From assembly GCA_963693315.1 (NCBI GenBank), contig CAVNZG010001007.1, positions 1 through 64,000 on the forward strand: a DNA stretch of 64,000 bases, written 5' to 3'. Below are positions 1-10,923 of this stretch, piece by piece; the stretch's first letter is position 1, and every line of letters starts with the position of its first letter. The DNA comes from Diogma glabrata. Taxonomy: Eukaryota; Arthropoda; Insecta; Diptera; Cylindrotomidae. A program made the position numbers and the translations under genes. The notes beneath the pieces were generated by a model. The model ran no database searches, was not told the DNA's origin, and saw only the letters and a program-made list of their open reading frames with translations.

Positions 1-365
1 TTCCAACAAATATTTTCGGATAAACTTACTTACTTAAAATTTTTTAGTTAGTTGTTAGTTAAAAACTGTAAAAAAAAATTTATTTTGGTTTGTCTTTTCA
101 CTGTCAATCTCATCAACTATTGAATTATTAAAAGTATATTCATTGAACATAAAAATATATAATATATTTATAATAAATAAATATAAAAAAAACAAAATTT
201 AAATATTAGAAAGCAATTAAATAATAATTAAAATGAATTCCAATATAGTTATAATTAAACTAAAATATTAGTTGATCTATTGAATTATATAATAATGATA
301 TGATTGTTAATGTAACTGAAAAGCATATAAAATTTATAAGTTTACATTAAAACGACAAAATTGAA
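1..365. other. AT-rich DNA without recognisable feature
   Basis: The stretch is very AT-rich, with short homopolymer runs and frequent stops in all frames. I see no repeat structure, coding signal or RNA gene in it. Confidence 0.6.
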
Positions 366-586
366 TTATGCATGGTTTCCACAATGGCTAAGGCGAAAAA
401 ATTAGCCAAATTAAAATGAGAAAGAAAGAAAAAATTAACTAAACCGAGAATGAAAAAGCAACTTGTACTTCCGATTTTTTTCTTTTCTGTTGCTTTTTCA
501 TTCTCTCCTTAGTTATTTTTTTCTTTCTTTCTCATTTTAATTTGGCTAATTTTTTCGCCTTAGCCATTGTGGAAACAATGCATTAT
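366..586. repeat. Foldback (palindromic) repeat, ~220 bp
   Basis: Two inverted arms of about 95-105 bp face each other around a short centre near 470-490. The left arm has GGTTTCCACAATGGCTAAGG and the right arm ends CCTTAGCCATTGTGGAAAC. The arms match along most of their length, through AGCCAAATTAAAATGAGAAA and GAATGAAAAAGCAAC. Nothing inside is coding. This is the form of a small non-autonomous foldback element or MITE. No target duplication is evident, so the family is unknown. Confidence 0.8.
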
Positions 587-790
587 ACTAAATTTAAAAA
601 CAAACAGTGTAAACTATGAAGTGTGGTGAAGCGTGGCGGAAGTTTGTCTCGCGCAGCGGAATGACCTACAATTCTGATATCGAAATTGGTCTTGCGGACG
701 ACGCTGTGAAGATGCGTGTTCCGATAACCTCACTACAGTTGATCATAGTATACATATAACAATTTCATGAATTATAATTTTTGGTGATAT
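587..790. other. Short GC-richer stretch, unidentified
   Basis: About 610-740 is clearly more GC-rich than its surroundings, but no frame stays open and I cannot match it to a family. It may be a remnant of an old mobile element. Confidence 0.3.
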
Positions 791-1145
791 GGGCTTTGTA
801 CGAACTCACGAACTAATGACAGATGACAACTATTAATTGTCAAAATTTTGTTTTATGGAATTTACATTCACCATAACGAAACTTCAAAATTTGGTGTAGC
901 TTTTTAGCATAATCAAATTGTGACAGTAGGTATAACAAATTATTTCAGAAGTTCCCTACCAATTTATTACAAAAGTTTTTTTAAGTGCCAAAGTAATATT
1001 TATATAAGTATATATTATATATATTTCTTAACAGCAAACATAAAAATTAAAAAATTTTTCAACCAATGTCAAAATTTTGTTTTTACAAATTTCACCTTCA
1101 CCCAAAACTTTGTTCTGTCAAATATTTGTGAGTTCGCACAAAGCC
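791..1145. repeat. Putative short element with terminal inverted repeats
   Basis: The left end reads GGCTTTGTACGAACTCAC and the right end GTGAGTTCGCACAAAGCC, giving imperfect inverted termini of about 18 bp. Inside there is also a direct similarity around GTCAAAATTTTGTTTT at about 839 and 1068. No coding capacity is seen. It resembles a MITE, but I could not define a target duplication beyond a possible ATGG on both sides. Confidence 0.45.
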
Positions 1146-1898
1146 ATGGACTGCAATAAACAAATGTCATAAGTAATTATGGCATGTCCAAGCCAAACAA
1201 ATAAATTAAAATGAATAGATTAATAATACACTGATAATATAATCATAAAATTAAACCGATCAACGTATGCACTATACAAAATATAATAATTAAAATATTT
1301 TTATTTCTACAATTAAAATCAATACAAATTTTATTTATTTTTTATTTTTACTGATTATAGTCTAGTTTGGATGCGAAATATAAAAAAAACAACCACTAAC
1401 TATAATGTTTTAGAAGTAAATAAATATTATAATTTTTACTTATTTCTAGTATGTATTTCGATTTATAAACATAACATCACACACATGTCATTTACGAACT
1501 ACTACAACCACAATTTATTTAAATTTTTGATTGTACTTGATTCGTATATTTGATATGATACAATAGCGATTAAAAGTATAAACTCGAATCAATGTGAATA
1601 AATAAGAATGTAAAAATTATTTTATTGTATTTCTTCGTAATTACTCTATTGTATTTATAACTTGCTCTACGAAAAAATCTAGATTTATTTTCAGAGCAAA
1701 AATATTACTTTTTTTGTCAAATAGAATATGTAATGTCAAAAAAAATCGATATAGATCGAAAATGGGCGTGTTTAGAGCAATTTTTTTGGTAAAAAGAAAA
1801 CGACATAAACTAATCAAAATTGATTGATTTTCCTTGCAAATTTGGTTATTTTGATTGCAATTAAAAGTGTTTTAAAGGTGAATTTTTAAAAACAATAA
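1146..1898. other. AT-rich DNA without recognisable feature
   Basis: No supported gene or repeat is seen. A 60-codon open frame at 1371-1553 has the composition of random AT-rich DNA. Confidence 0.5.
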
Positions 1899-2222
1899 TT
1901 GACACCCTTGACACCCTTGACACCCATGACACCCTTGACAACCTTGACACCCTTGACACCCTTGACAACCTTGACACCCTTGACACCCTTGACACCCTTG
2001 ACACCTTGACACCCTTCACACCCTTGACACCCTTGACACCCTTGACCCCCTTTGACACCCTTAACACCCTTGACACCCTTGACACCCCTTGACAACCTTG
2101 ACACCCTTGACATCCTTGACACCCTTGACATCCTTGACATCCTTGACACCCTTGACACCCTTGAAAACCTTGACACCCTTGACACCCTTGATACCCTTGA
2201 CCCTTGACACCCTTGACACCCT
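1899..2222. repeat. 9-bp minisatellite (TTGACACCC)n
   Basis: About 36 head-to-tail units of TTGACACCC fill this interval. Variants include TTGACAACC, TTGACATCC and a few one-base indels. Because 9 is a multiple of three, the minus strand carries stop-free frames of simple Gly-Val-Lys or Ser-Arg-Val repeats. These reflect the repeat, not a gene. A single related piece (GGGTGTCCCTTGACACC) lies downstream near 2402-2420. Confidence 0.95.
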
Positions 2223-2465
2223 GAAAAATAAAATTTTATTACAATTCCTTCACTAATTTTTTTATTTTCTATTTATTAGAAATTAAAGAAACAATTTCCC
2301 AAATTTCCCGAATTTCCCAAATTTCCAAAACTTAAAAAAATAAATTTTTTTTTATTACAACCATTCCTTCACTAATTAATCGAAAGGAACTTCGTTCCAT
2401 CCGGGTGTCCCTTGACACCTCTTTACTTCTGCTTATGCGTGTGGAAATGAAGTGATTAATAAATA

Positions 2466-2905
2466 CTAGGAGGGCCCGGCTTGTTTCGCTACGCTTATAA
2501 ATAAAGTTTTTGCGTAGAGATTTTGTTGACGTAGAAGCAATGATTTCAAAAAGTGGTAAAGAGAAATGCTAGCATATAATTTTTAATTTTTCTTTTTAAA
2601 TATATCAATGAAAAATAATCAGAACTCTAGCTGATCAGTTCGGATATATGAAAAATTAGCGATCAAATAAGTTTTCAACTAAGCTTATTTGATCTCTAAC
2701 TTATTTGATCGCTAATTTTTCATATATCCGAACTGATCAGCTAGAGTGCTGATTATTTTTCATTCATATATTTAAAAAGAAAAATTAAAAATTATATGCT
2801 AGCATTTCTCTTTACCACTTTTTGAAATCATTGCTTCTACGTCAACAAAATGTCTACGCAAAAACTTTATTTATAAGCGCAGCGAAGCACGCCGGGCCCT
2901 TCTAG
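2466..2905. repeat. Palindromic MITE/foldback element, 440 bp
   Basis: The interval is an almost complete palindrome with arms of about 215 bp meeting near 2680-2695. The left end reads CTAGGAGGGCCCGGC and the right end GCCGGGCCCTTCTAG, and the internal arms match for nearly their full length (for example GAAATGCTAGCATATAATTT against its complement). No coding capacity is seen. The GC-rich termini on an AT-rich stem are distinctive, but I do not recognise the family. Confidence 0.9.
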
Positions 2906-2992
2906 TTAAGATAAATAAGCTTACATTATTATAACTGCTGATCTGCTTCGTCAGACAATGTTACTTTCTCCACTTCATTATGTCGGACTCAC

Positions 2993-3145
2993 ATCCAGCA
3001 CGGCATTATTCCATTTAATGCTCAATTCACTCTGCATTACGCGTCTTCCATGATATCGTACAACATAAGGTGATTCACAATTGCCTTTTTCCTCTGGTAA
3101 AACTCTCATTTTCTTTAATTTACGTGTTAGACTATTGGAAGACAT
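2993..3145 (-). CDS. Possible short first coding exon, unknown product
   Basis: On the minus strand an ATG at 3145 opens a 51-codon frame that runs without a stop into GTGAGT at 2992-2987, a consensus 5' splice donor. The frame would code for a basic peptide beginning MSSNSLTRKLKKMRVLPEEK. Its codon mix is more varied than chance frames in this AT-rich DNA. If the donor is not used, the frame stops at 2978. I do not recognise the product and see no partner exon. It could be a host exon or a relic of a mobile element. Confidence 0.3.
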
Positions 3146-3360
3146 AATTCCCCTTTTTTTGTGCGTCACAACTTATATAAATGCAAACACAATTTATTTT
3201 CTCTTATAATGAACCTCCATTGTAATTGATCACAATACATTCTGCAGCAAATTAAATTAATACAAATTCTTGCACAGTTTCCATTATACCAGAAACTATT
3301 ATCATATATATAAATAAAAAATGTTGCTGTCCAACACAATTCTTTTATTTGTAATATCAC

Positions 3361-4129
3361 AGATTGAATTTATTGTTAGACATTTACACTATCATCTGAC
3401 AAGGATTTCATTTGAAATCATAATTTACAATTCTTTTACAAAATTTTATTTATAGAAATAAAACAAACACGAACATATAATTCATTTTTTTTCTTTGGTT
3501 TCTTTTTAATTTCTTTTTTTTCATTATTATTAATAGAACAAGAACCAATATTTTACATTTTAATCTTAATTACATTTTAATTTTACATTTTAATTTTAAC
3601 ATAACTCTTGGTTTTAACATATTCAATTTAAATTTTAAAATGCTACTCAACTGAATACCAAAATATTTTTAGTATTTATGATATTTAAAACAAAGCAAAA
3701 AAAAGAGAGTGATTGTTTGTTGATTGCGATTTGCATGAACTTTCCCGTTTCGTTTTATTTAGCAAAGAGATAAAAGAAAACAATTAATATTCGAAGTGTT
3801 TTAGAGAGAATTCAAACATATAAAAAAAACTATTATGCCTTTGATGTTTTTTTACAGGAAGTCCGAAGATTATGTATACTGATTGCTTGGTATTAAACAA
3901 TGTTAATGAAAAAATGTAATGTAGCCGTATTATACATGAAAATGGAAATGTTTGGTGGCTGAACAGGAATTTAGTTTCTACTATTAGTTTGTTGTTTTAG
4001 AGTTGGTGTAGATTTTCTTATAAAGTGCTACCTGTTAAATATCACATAATTTGGCGGTCATAACAAACATTAAAGAAAACTGTAGTAACCCAACAGAACT
4101 AAATCTTGTTGTATGAATAGAAGATATAA
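3361..4129. other. AT-rich DNA without recognisable feature
   Basis: No gene or repeat that I can support. There are scattered T-rich and A-rich runs only. Confidence 0.5.
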
Positions 4130-5390
4130 AAAAATTTACCGAGAGTGACAAACCGGACGTTGGAATGCAGAACTGTTACAAATCATACTCTAAGCATATA
4201 TACCATGTTTATTTAAAATCAATTATCAGAAACTGATGTTATTGAAGTTTGAAATAAACAGGTGTTTGGGAGACCCTCCACCACTTATCCCAAACCTGTC
4301 CAAAAACTAATCAGTTTTTTGTCACTCAAATCTCTATCTTTCGTCAAAGTATCATCAAAATTGATTAATGAACAAACTCTGTATGATCCCAACAAACTTT
4401 AAAAACAAAGTGTGAAAAGTCAGCAGTTGTGGTGAACCCCCGCACCTTTGATCAATGTGTTTCAAAGGTTGATCATTATCTTCTCACACTAATTGAGTCA
4501 TTTTTCATAAGTTTCATCATAATCACTCATTATTGTAGACTGTAGTGTGCATCAAGACACTGAAAAAAATGCAAACAAAATTTTTTTACTGGAATTGAAA
4601 AACCGGCAGTTGGGATGTAGAACTGTTGTTAGCCGTACTAAATGCTTATGTACCAAGTTTCATGCAATTCGATTATCAGGTACAGATGCTATTGAGCTTT
4701 AAAAAAACAGGTGCTCGTTGGACCCACCACCTCTTTGTTCAATATCGCTCAAAAACTAATCAGCTCCTTGCCATACATATTTGCATCTTTTTTCAAAGTG
4801 TCATCAAAATTCATACACGAACGAATGTTGTATGCTCCTAACAAACATAAAAAACATGTTGGAAACAACACCTGCGGTATGGTAGACCTCCCCCCCTATA
4901 TCCAATGTACTCCAAAAGTTGATAAAATCTTTCTCATGTTACTTAAAAGTTTTTACCAACGTTTCATGAAAATCGATTGATAATTGTAGGCTACAGTAGG
5001 GATAAACACATGAAAAAAAATTTTTATCCGTAAGTGACAAAACGGAAGTTGGTATGCAGAAATTGGAAACAGTACTAAAACCTTATATACCAACTTTGAA
5101 TAAGATCGAAAGCCGGGTTTAGAAGTTATTGAAGATTTAAACTTAGTGTTCGGCACACCCCCCGCCAATTTTAAAATGAATCCGGATCTTTTTTCAAGTG
5201 GACCTGGATCATTTGGCAAAGTTTCATCAAGATCCTATGCCGGAATGTCAAACATCCTAAGTACATCCCTTGCATATAATGATAACCATCGTTTTTTGAC
5301 TGATAGAAGTAGGCTAGGTGTCAAACCAAGCGATTGTGTTTTGTTTTTGATCTACAAAATTATTTTTCATTTCTCATATTAAAAATTTAA
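4130..5390. repeat. Diverged tandem repeat, ~445-bp period, three units
   Basis: Related segments start near 4144 (GACAAACCGGACGTTGGAAT), 4598 (GAAAAACCGGCAGTTGGGAT) and 5034 (GACAAAACGGAAGTTGGTAT). Each is followed at similar distances by matching blocks, including 'TTATTGAAG', a pyrimidine-rich 'CCTCCACCAC' block, and 'TTCATCAAAAT'. The spacings are 454 and 436 bp. The units are too diverged for a recent array. Short open frames inside are not conserved between units, so I treat the region as a non-coding repeat. Confidence 0.65.
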
Positions 5391-5599
5391 AATGATTCTT
5401 TTAAATAAATCAATTTACCAATTGTGATCTAATTGTGTCTACATATTTAAGAATTTTAGTTATTGAGTTAACGATACTCATTAAAAACAATAAAAAATTG
5501 TTAAAAACATTAACAAATCAGTGCCATTTTTTATTATTGTGAACTTCTGATGAAATTTTCATTTGCTTATAATTTAAAAAAAAAAAACTATAAAAAAAA
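5391..5599. other. AT-rich DNA upstream of the non-LTR element
   Basis: No feature is seen. It ends in an A-rich stretch (5570-5600) just before the first recognisable codons of the Jockey-like element. The exact 5' end of that element could not be placed. Confidence 0.35.
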
Positions 5600-5639
5600 T
5601 AATAATATAAGTGAATAATAATTATAATAATAACAACAC

Positions 5640-5784
5640 TAAGATATTCTCCTACCATCCATGAAATAAGTGAAAATGTAAAACAAAATGCCAAGGCGTT
5701 GAAAGAAAAAAAACTAAAATTAAAATCAGTTATTCTTAAGAAGAGAAAAAAATGTAGCACTGGTTCCAAAACTTTGGACAATAT
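5640..5784 (+). pseudogene. Jockey-like ORF1, N-terminal piece cut by hAT-1
   Basis: A lysine-rich open stretch reads through to the hAT-1 target site and continues in the same frame after it at 9630 (the GACAATAT duplication sits inside codons for ...TLDN|IHNIN...). This is the basic N-terminal part expected of a nucleic-acid-binding ORF1 protein. The true start codon is not clear because stops occur nearby. Confidence 0.5.
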
Positions 5785-5873
5785 CAGTGGCGAAGCGTCG
5801 GTATAGACACACTAGACAGTGTCTACCCAAACACAATATAAATATGAAACTTTGTTTTTATATTGTTCGTATA

Positions 5874-6414
5874 GGGCGATTTTTCTGTTCTGGTGTTTAC
5901 CGCAATGGCGCTGCAAAAGGGGGATAAGAGAAAAAATTCAAAAACTTTTATATGGGATTTCATACAAAACACAACTTGAATAATTTTAAAAATTATCTAT
6001 GAAATTTCTCATTTTACCACAATTAAACAATTTTAATTTGGTTATGGAGTATTATTGACTATATTTTAAGCGTAATATATAAAATAGAATTCTTAAGTCG
6101 CTCAAAAAAGAAACATAAAAATTGCCAAAATTTCCCATACAAAGTTGTATGAAAAATTTAACCTATTTTCGTATTTGTTTTACAGACAGAAGAAAAGAAA
6201 ATATTTTATATATTATGCTTAATATATTGTCAATAATACTTCATAAACAAATTTAAATTATTTAATTGTAGTAAAATGAGAAATTTCATAGATAACTTTT
6301 AAAATTATTCAAATTGTGTTCTGTATGGAATTCCATATAAAATTTTTGTGATTTTTTCTCTTATCCCCTTTGTGCAGCGCCATTACGGTAAACACCGGAA
6401 CAGAAAAATCGCCC
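5874..6414. repeat. Palindromic MITE, copy 1 of 3 in tandem
   Basis: A 541-bp palindrome with termini GGGCGATTTTTCTGTTC and its complement, flanked by TATA on both sides (5870-5873, 6415-6418). The arms match far into the element: CAATGGCGCTGCAAAA and AAATTTCTCATTTTACCACA are mirrored in the right half. The TA flank suggests Tc1/mariner-type mobilisation, which is an inference from the flank only. No coding capacity. Confidence 0.9.
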
Positions 6415-6418
6415 TATA

Positions 6419-6958
6419 GGGCGATTTTTCTGTTCCGGTGTTTACCGCAATGGCGCTGCAAAAAGGGGATAAGAGAATAAATTCAAAAATTTTATATGGG
6501 ATTTCATACAAAACACAACATGAATATTTTTAAAAACTATCTATGAAATGTCTCATTTTACTACAATTAAATAGTTTAAATTTGTTTATGAAGTATTATT
6601 GACTATATATTAAGCATAATATACAAAATATTGTATTTTCTTCCGTCCGTAAAACAAATACGAAAATAGGATAAATTTTTCATACAACTTTGTATGGGAA
6701 ATTTTGGCAATTTTTATGTTGCTTTTTTGAGCGACTTAAGAATAATATTTTATTTATTACGCTTAATATATAGTCAATAATACTTCATGAGCAAATTAAA
6801 ATTCTTCAATTGTGGTAAAATGAGAAATTTCATAGATTACTTTTAAATTTAATCAAGTTGTGTTTTGTATGGAATCCCATATAAAATTTTTGTGATTTTT
6901 TCTCTTATCCCCTTTTTGCAGCGCCATTGCGGTAAACACCAGAACAGAAAAATCGCCC
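6419..6958. repeat. Palindromic MITE, copy 2 of 3 in tandem
   Basis: A second copy of the same 540-bp palindrome, joined to copy 1 by only the shared TATA at 6415-6418 and to copy 3 by TATA at 6959-6962. It differs from copy 1 by scattered substitutions, so it is not a very recent duplication. Confidence 0.9.
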
Positions 6959-6962
6959 TATA

Positions 6963-7503
6963 GGGCGATTTTTCTGTTCCGGTGTTTACCGCAATGGCGC
7001 TGCAAAAAGGGGATAAGAGAAAAAATTCAAAAAATTTTACATGGGATTCTATACAAAACACAACTTGAATAATTTTAAAAATTATCTATGAAATTTCTCA
7101 TTTTACTACAATTAAATAATTTAAATTTGTTTATGAACTAATATTGACTATATATTAAGCGTAATATATAAAATATTTGATTTTTTTCTGTCCGTAAAAC
7201 AAATACGAAAATAGGTTAAATTTTTCATACAACTTTGTATGGGAAATTTTGGCAGTTTTTATGTTTCTTTTTTGAGCGACTTAAGAATGATATTTTATAT
7301 ATTACAATTAAAATATAGTCAATAATACTCCATAAGCAAATTAAAATTGTTCAATTGTGGTAAAATGAGAAATTTCATAAATAATTTTTAAAATTATTCA
7401 AGTTGTGTTTTGTATGGAATCCCATATAAAATTTTTGTGATTTTTTCTCTTATCCCCTTTTTGCAGCCCCATTGCGGTAAACACCGGAACAGAAAAATCG
7501 CCC
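6963..7503. repeat. Palindromic MITE, copy 3 of 3 in tandem
   Basis: The third copy of the palindrome is 541 bp long, with TATA at 6959-6962 and 7504-7507. One arm has a small change (CAGCCCCATTGCGG in place of CAGCGCCATTGCGG) at its right end. Chance open frames across the arms are reversed images of each other and are not genes. Confidence 0.9.
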
Positions 7504-7507
7504 TATA

Positions 7508-8329
7508 TTGTCAACTTAATACTATTTTGTCAAATGTTAAAATAAAATCATTAAGCTTGTGGCAAACATTTAAATTAAAAATTTTTCAATATTTAGTAGG
7601 CGATGTTTTTATCGTTAAAATTTATAAAAAACAAACTTTGTTTTAGAGTTATTGTTTTTGCAAAAAGTAGTTCTTTTATTTTTATGTTCCTTAATTATGT
7701 TTTGTCGAAAAAATAAAATGTTTTGTTCTATGATAATTGTTAGATGATATCAAATTAAAAGATATTATAATTGTATATTGAATATGAATCTAGTGTTCTA
7801 AAATATAAATTAAATTTGGTGCATAATTGTTACTCTAATTGTTTTGAATTTTCGATGAAGATGCTAATCGAAGATGCAATCTTTGGATTGATTTGCTAAT
7901 CATTTACTAAATTTAAGATGTCAAGACTTAATTTCTAAGAATTTTTTGGCTGAATTTAGACGCAGTATTTCATGGAACTTCCAGAAGATAAAATAAATAA
8001 ATTTACTCCAGGATTATATAGCTGAATTTCTAGCTGTAAATTGATGAATATTTAAATCCAGTATTTTATAGCGAGATATACAAGCTATAAGTTTTAAGAC
8101 AATAATTAGAACAAAAACAATTCAGCTCTGTTTCTGAAACTTCAATACAAACGTTTCCTAGTTTCATGCAAACAACAGTTTCATGCAAACAAACAAAACT
8201 CTTTTTCTCACACTACGTAGACGTTTCAAAATATGACTACTTATTCTACAGTAATAAGCAATAGCAACAACAACAAATTTTCAATGTTTGTTCGTTCTTA
8301 GATAGACAGATTCCAGATTCCACGACTTC
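7508..8329. other. hAT-1 interior, no coding signal
   Basis: This AT-rich stretch lies between the MITE array and the tandem-repeat tract inside hAT-1. I see no transposase motif in any frame. The N-terminal part of the transposase has either decayed or been lost. Confidence 0.5.
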
Positions 8330-8795
8330 TGAATAACAGGAACAGTGGGAAAATAAATTTCAATTTTTGAATATGTTATAATTTTTGTAATATTTTTGGA
8401 ATTTTGAAATTTAAATCTTTGTTTTTGTATCAATTTTTGGAATATTTTTAGAATTTTGAGAAAAGTTTCAATCTTTAATTTTGTTATAATTTTTGCAATA
8501 TTTTTGCAATTTTGAAAAAAGTTTCAATTTTGTAATAGTTTTTGGAATATTTTTAAAATTGGTTAAAAGAGGTTAAATTTTTGATTTTATTTTAATTTTT
8601 GGAATTTTGAAAAAAGTTTGTATTTTTGATTTTGTTATAATTTTTGCAATATTATAAGAATTCTTGGAATAGTTTGAATTTTTGATTTTGTTATATTTCT
8701 TACATTATTTTTGGAATTTTGAAAATGGTTTCAATTTTTGATTTTTTAATAATTTTTAGAATATTTTTAGAATTTTGAAAAAGTTGTTCTTATAC
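8330..8795. repeat. Degenerate tandem repeat of T-rich ~60-70-bp units
   Basis: Repeated phrases such as TTTTGATTTTGTTATAAT, TTTTGCAATATTTTTGGAAT and TTTGAAAAAGTTTCAAT recur about seven times with drift. The reverse complement of the same unit makes up the tract at 62690-63090. Confidence 0.7.
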
Positions 8796-9012
8796 TTGTA
8801 TTTTTACAAAGAATTTTATGTTTAATATCCACCGCTGCTCAAAACTAAAAACAATGTTTTTGCTAATCTCTTCTTACCATATCCTACATATTTTACCAAA
8901 TAATGATAAAAATGAGCTTTCAATAATATACAATGATAAAATCAAGTATTAAAGTCCGGTCTTTTTATAAAAATATAGATCTGAAAATGGGTTGAACAAT
9001 GTTTATTGAGAG

Positions 9013-9241
9013 GTCGTTAAATTATTAACTCTTTTTCTTACAATGACCACAATTTATTGTGAGAGATTTAACCAGTACTTTGAAACGTATTAAAAATGAG
9101 CTAAGAAAATCTATGAAAAGTACAAGACTGGATACTTTGTCACTATTATCGATTGAGAAAGAGTTTCTACAAAAATTAACTATTGAGCCGTTTTTTAAAG
9201 AAAAAGTTATTAATAATTTTGCAGCTATAAAAATGATATAG
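9013..9241 (+). pseudogene. hAT-1 transposase C-terminal remnant
   Basis: Two frames together show a hAT dimerisation region. The first (from 9013) codes for VVKLLTLFLTMTTIYCERF. After a frameshift near 9067 the second codes for TSTLKRIKNELRKSMKSTRL and continues through a LSLLSIEKEF-like motif to a stop at 9239-9241. Leucine-rich sequence followed by C-E-R-x-F, LKRIK and LxLLSIE is the usual order in hAT C-termini. The piece lies close to the right end of hAT-1, as expected for a plus-strand transposase gene. Everything upstream of it is unrecognisable. Confidence 0.75.
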
Positions 9242-9629
9242 AGGAATTGAACTACAAAAAATATATTATTTCAGTTTATTTTTTTAGATTCATCAATATA
9301 ATAGTTGTTAGTTTTTGTTATGATAAACTAAGAAAAATATTTAAAAATATAAATAATAAAACCAACTTTTCAAGTTTCATAATCCATTCTTTCATAATCC
9401 AATTAAAGTATATAATTTTTTTTGTTGTTGTCAAAGTTATGCGATTTGTTTGAAAAAAATAACATGTAGTTTTTTTGGTCAAAGAACTCTTGTTCAAAAT
9501 ATTTCATCGTAATGTACTATAATTGGTTTCTGCTTCTACTTGGTCTCTACCTGGTTTCTATGCATATTAATAAATTTTTTGAATATGTCTACCCTAGTTT
9601 CAAAAACACGCTTCGCCACTGGACAATAT

Positions 9630-10821
9630 TCATAATATTAATACCAAAATGGATGAGACTGATGAACTGACAGTGATAACACTGATAACATTGATGTTTT
9701 AAAACATCAATTAAATATTTCACAAAAAAATGAAAAAATTTTAATTTAAAAATTAAACGAGCTTGAAAAATTAGTTAAAACTTTTCAATCAAAATTAAAT
9801 TATCAAGATATAAAACAAAGAAAACTTGCTAAACTTATCGAAATTAATACAATAAATGGTCTAGAGAACATTCCTTGCAATAATCAATTTGACAGTTTAG
9901 AGTTAATTAATCATGAACAAGATATAATGGACCATGATTTGGTATATGATGAAAAGGAAGCTCCAAATATTGAACCCTGGGTACAACAAATTAAGAAAAA
10001 TAATAAATCTAAAAGAGAAAATAATTCATTAACCAATCGCAAACCAGAATTCAATGATACTACGAACTCCAATCACTTGAATGGGAATATGAAGCAATTC
10101 GAAGGATTGAAATCTTCTCAAGCAACAAAAAGATTAGCAAAAATTCCACCAATCAAGATCCAAAATCAATCTATTGAAGATACAATAAACATTGCGAAAA
10201 ACTTATATATGGATATGGCAAAATTTGAGATCATACGAAATAATTCAACAATGCATACAGTGCGCATTAATGATGAAGAACAATTTAAATTATACAAAAA
10301 TTCGCTGAAACAAACAGATATTCTACATTATACATTCACTTTAAAATCTGAAAAACCAAAATCATTAGTACTTAAAGGTTTAAGTAACCAAGAAGATTTA
10401 CAACAACTGAAAGAAGACCTTACACAACAAATTGGAGAAAATAATATTCAAAGAATCCATCGTACAATGTCGAAGATGTCAACGATTCGGTCACGCAGCA
10501 TCAAACTGTAATTTGAAATATAGATGTGTAAAGTGCGATCAAACCCACTTACCTGGTAATTGCAACATAGATATTCCTGATACAAAAGCTGAAATATATT
10601 GCGCAAATTGTAAACTTATAGGACATCCAGCATTTTACGAAGGTTGTCCAAGCTATAAAAATTTAATTCAAAAACTCTACAAAAAGATTGCGGAAAGAAA
10701 AACCTTGAGACAAAACCAAAATTTCGAATCCATTCCGTTCGATGTTATGTTTTCTTATGCAAATGCAGCAAAATGGAATCCACATCAGCCCCAACCACAA
10801 CAACAACAACAAAAACATTAA
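9630..10821 (+). pseudogene. Jockey-like ORF1 (gag-like) with zinc knuckles, frameshifted
   Basis: ORF1 of non-LTR elements codes for an RNA-binding protein that coats the element's RNA. The main frame 9927-10511 covers the charged central region. A frameshift near 10455 moves the C-terminal part to 10432-10821. That part contains zinc knuckles: CRRCQRFGHAASNC, then CVKCDQTHLPGNC, and a third of form CANCKLIGHPAFYEGC. This series is typical of Jockey-clade ORF1. A glutamine-rich tail precedes the stop. Its 5' portion lies before hAT-1 at about 5640-5784. ORF2 follows about 100 bp downstream. Confidence 0.8.
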
Positions 10822-10923
10822 TACTTCATCACCACAAGTTAGAATATAAAGTAATGGCTTTAGAGAATAAAATCAATGTTATTGAAGATACATTGAAAAA
10901 TATCATGCAAATAATGTCCTCCA

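Larger units (their letters stand above)
5785..9621. mobile_element. hAT-1: degenerate hAT transposon with 8-bp target duplication
   Basis: The ends are CAGTGGCGAAGCGT at 5785 and ACGCTTCGCCACTG ending at 9621, a perfect 14-bp terminal inverted repeat. The element is flanked on both sides by GACAATAT (5777-5784 and 9622-9629). An 8-bp duplication and CAGTG-type ends are hAT hallmarks. The 3.8-kb interior has three tandem palindromic MITEs, a tandem-repeat tract and only the decayed C-terminus of a transposase near 9013-9241, so it is no longer autonomous. It split ORF1 of the Jockey-like element. Confidence 0.9.

Noticed and set aside
1861..2185. Open frames with Gly-Val-Lys or Ser-Arg-Val repeats
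   Set aside because: Produced by the 9-bp minisatellite, whose unit length is a multiple of three.
5518..5781. 87-codon minus-strand frame rich in Phe, Leu and Ile
   Set aside because: Antisense to the Lys-rich ORF1 start of the Jockey-like element, and partly T-rich simple sequence.
6849..7646. Short similar frames in the palindromic MITEs on both strands
   Set aside because: They are mirror images produced by the palindromic arms and are not conserved as proteins.
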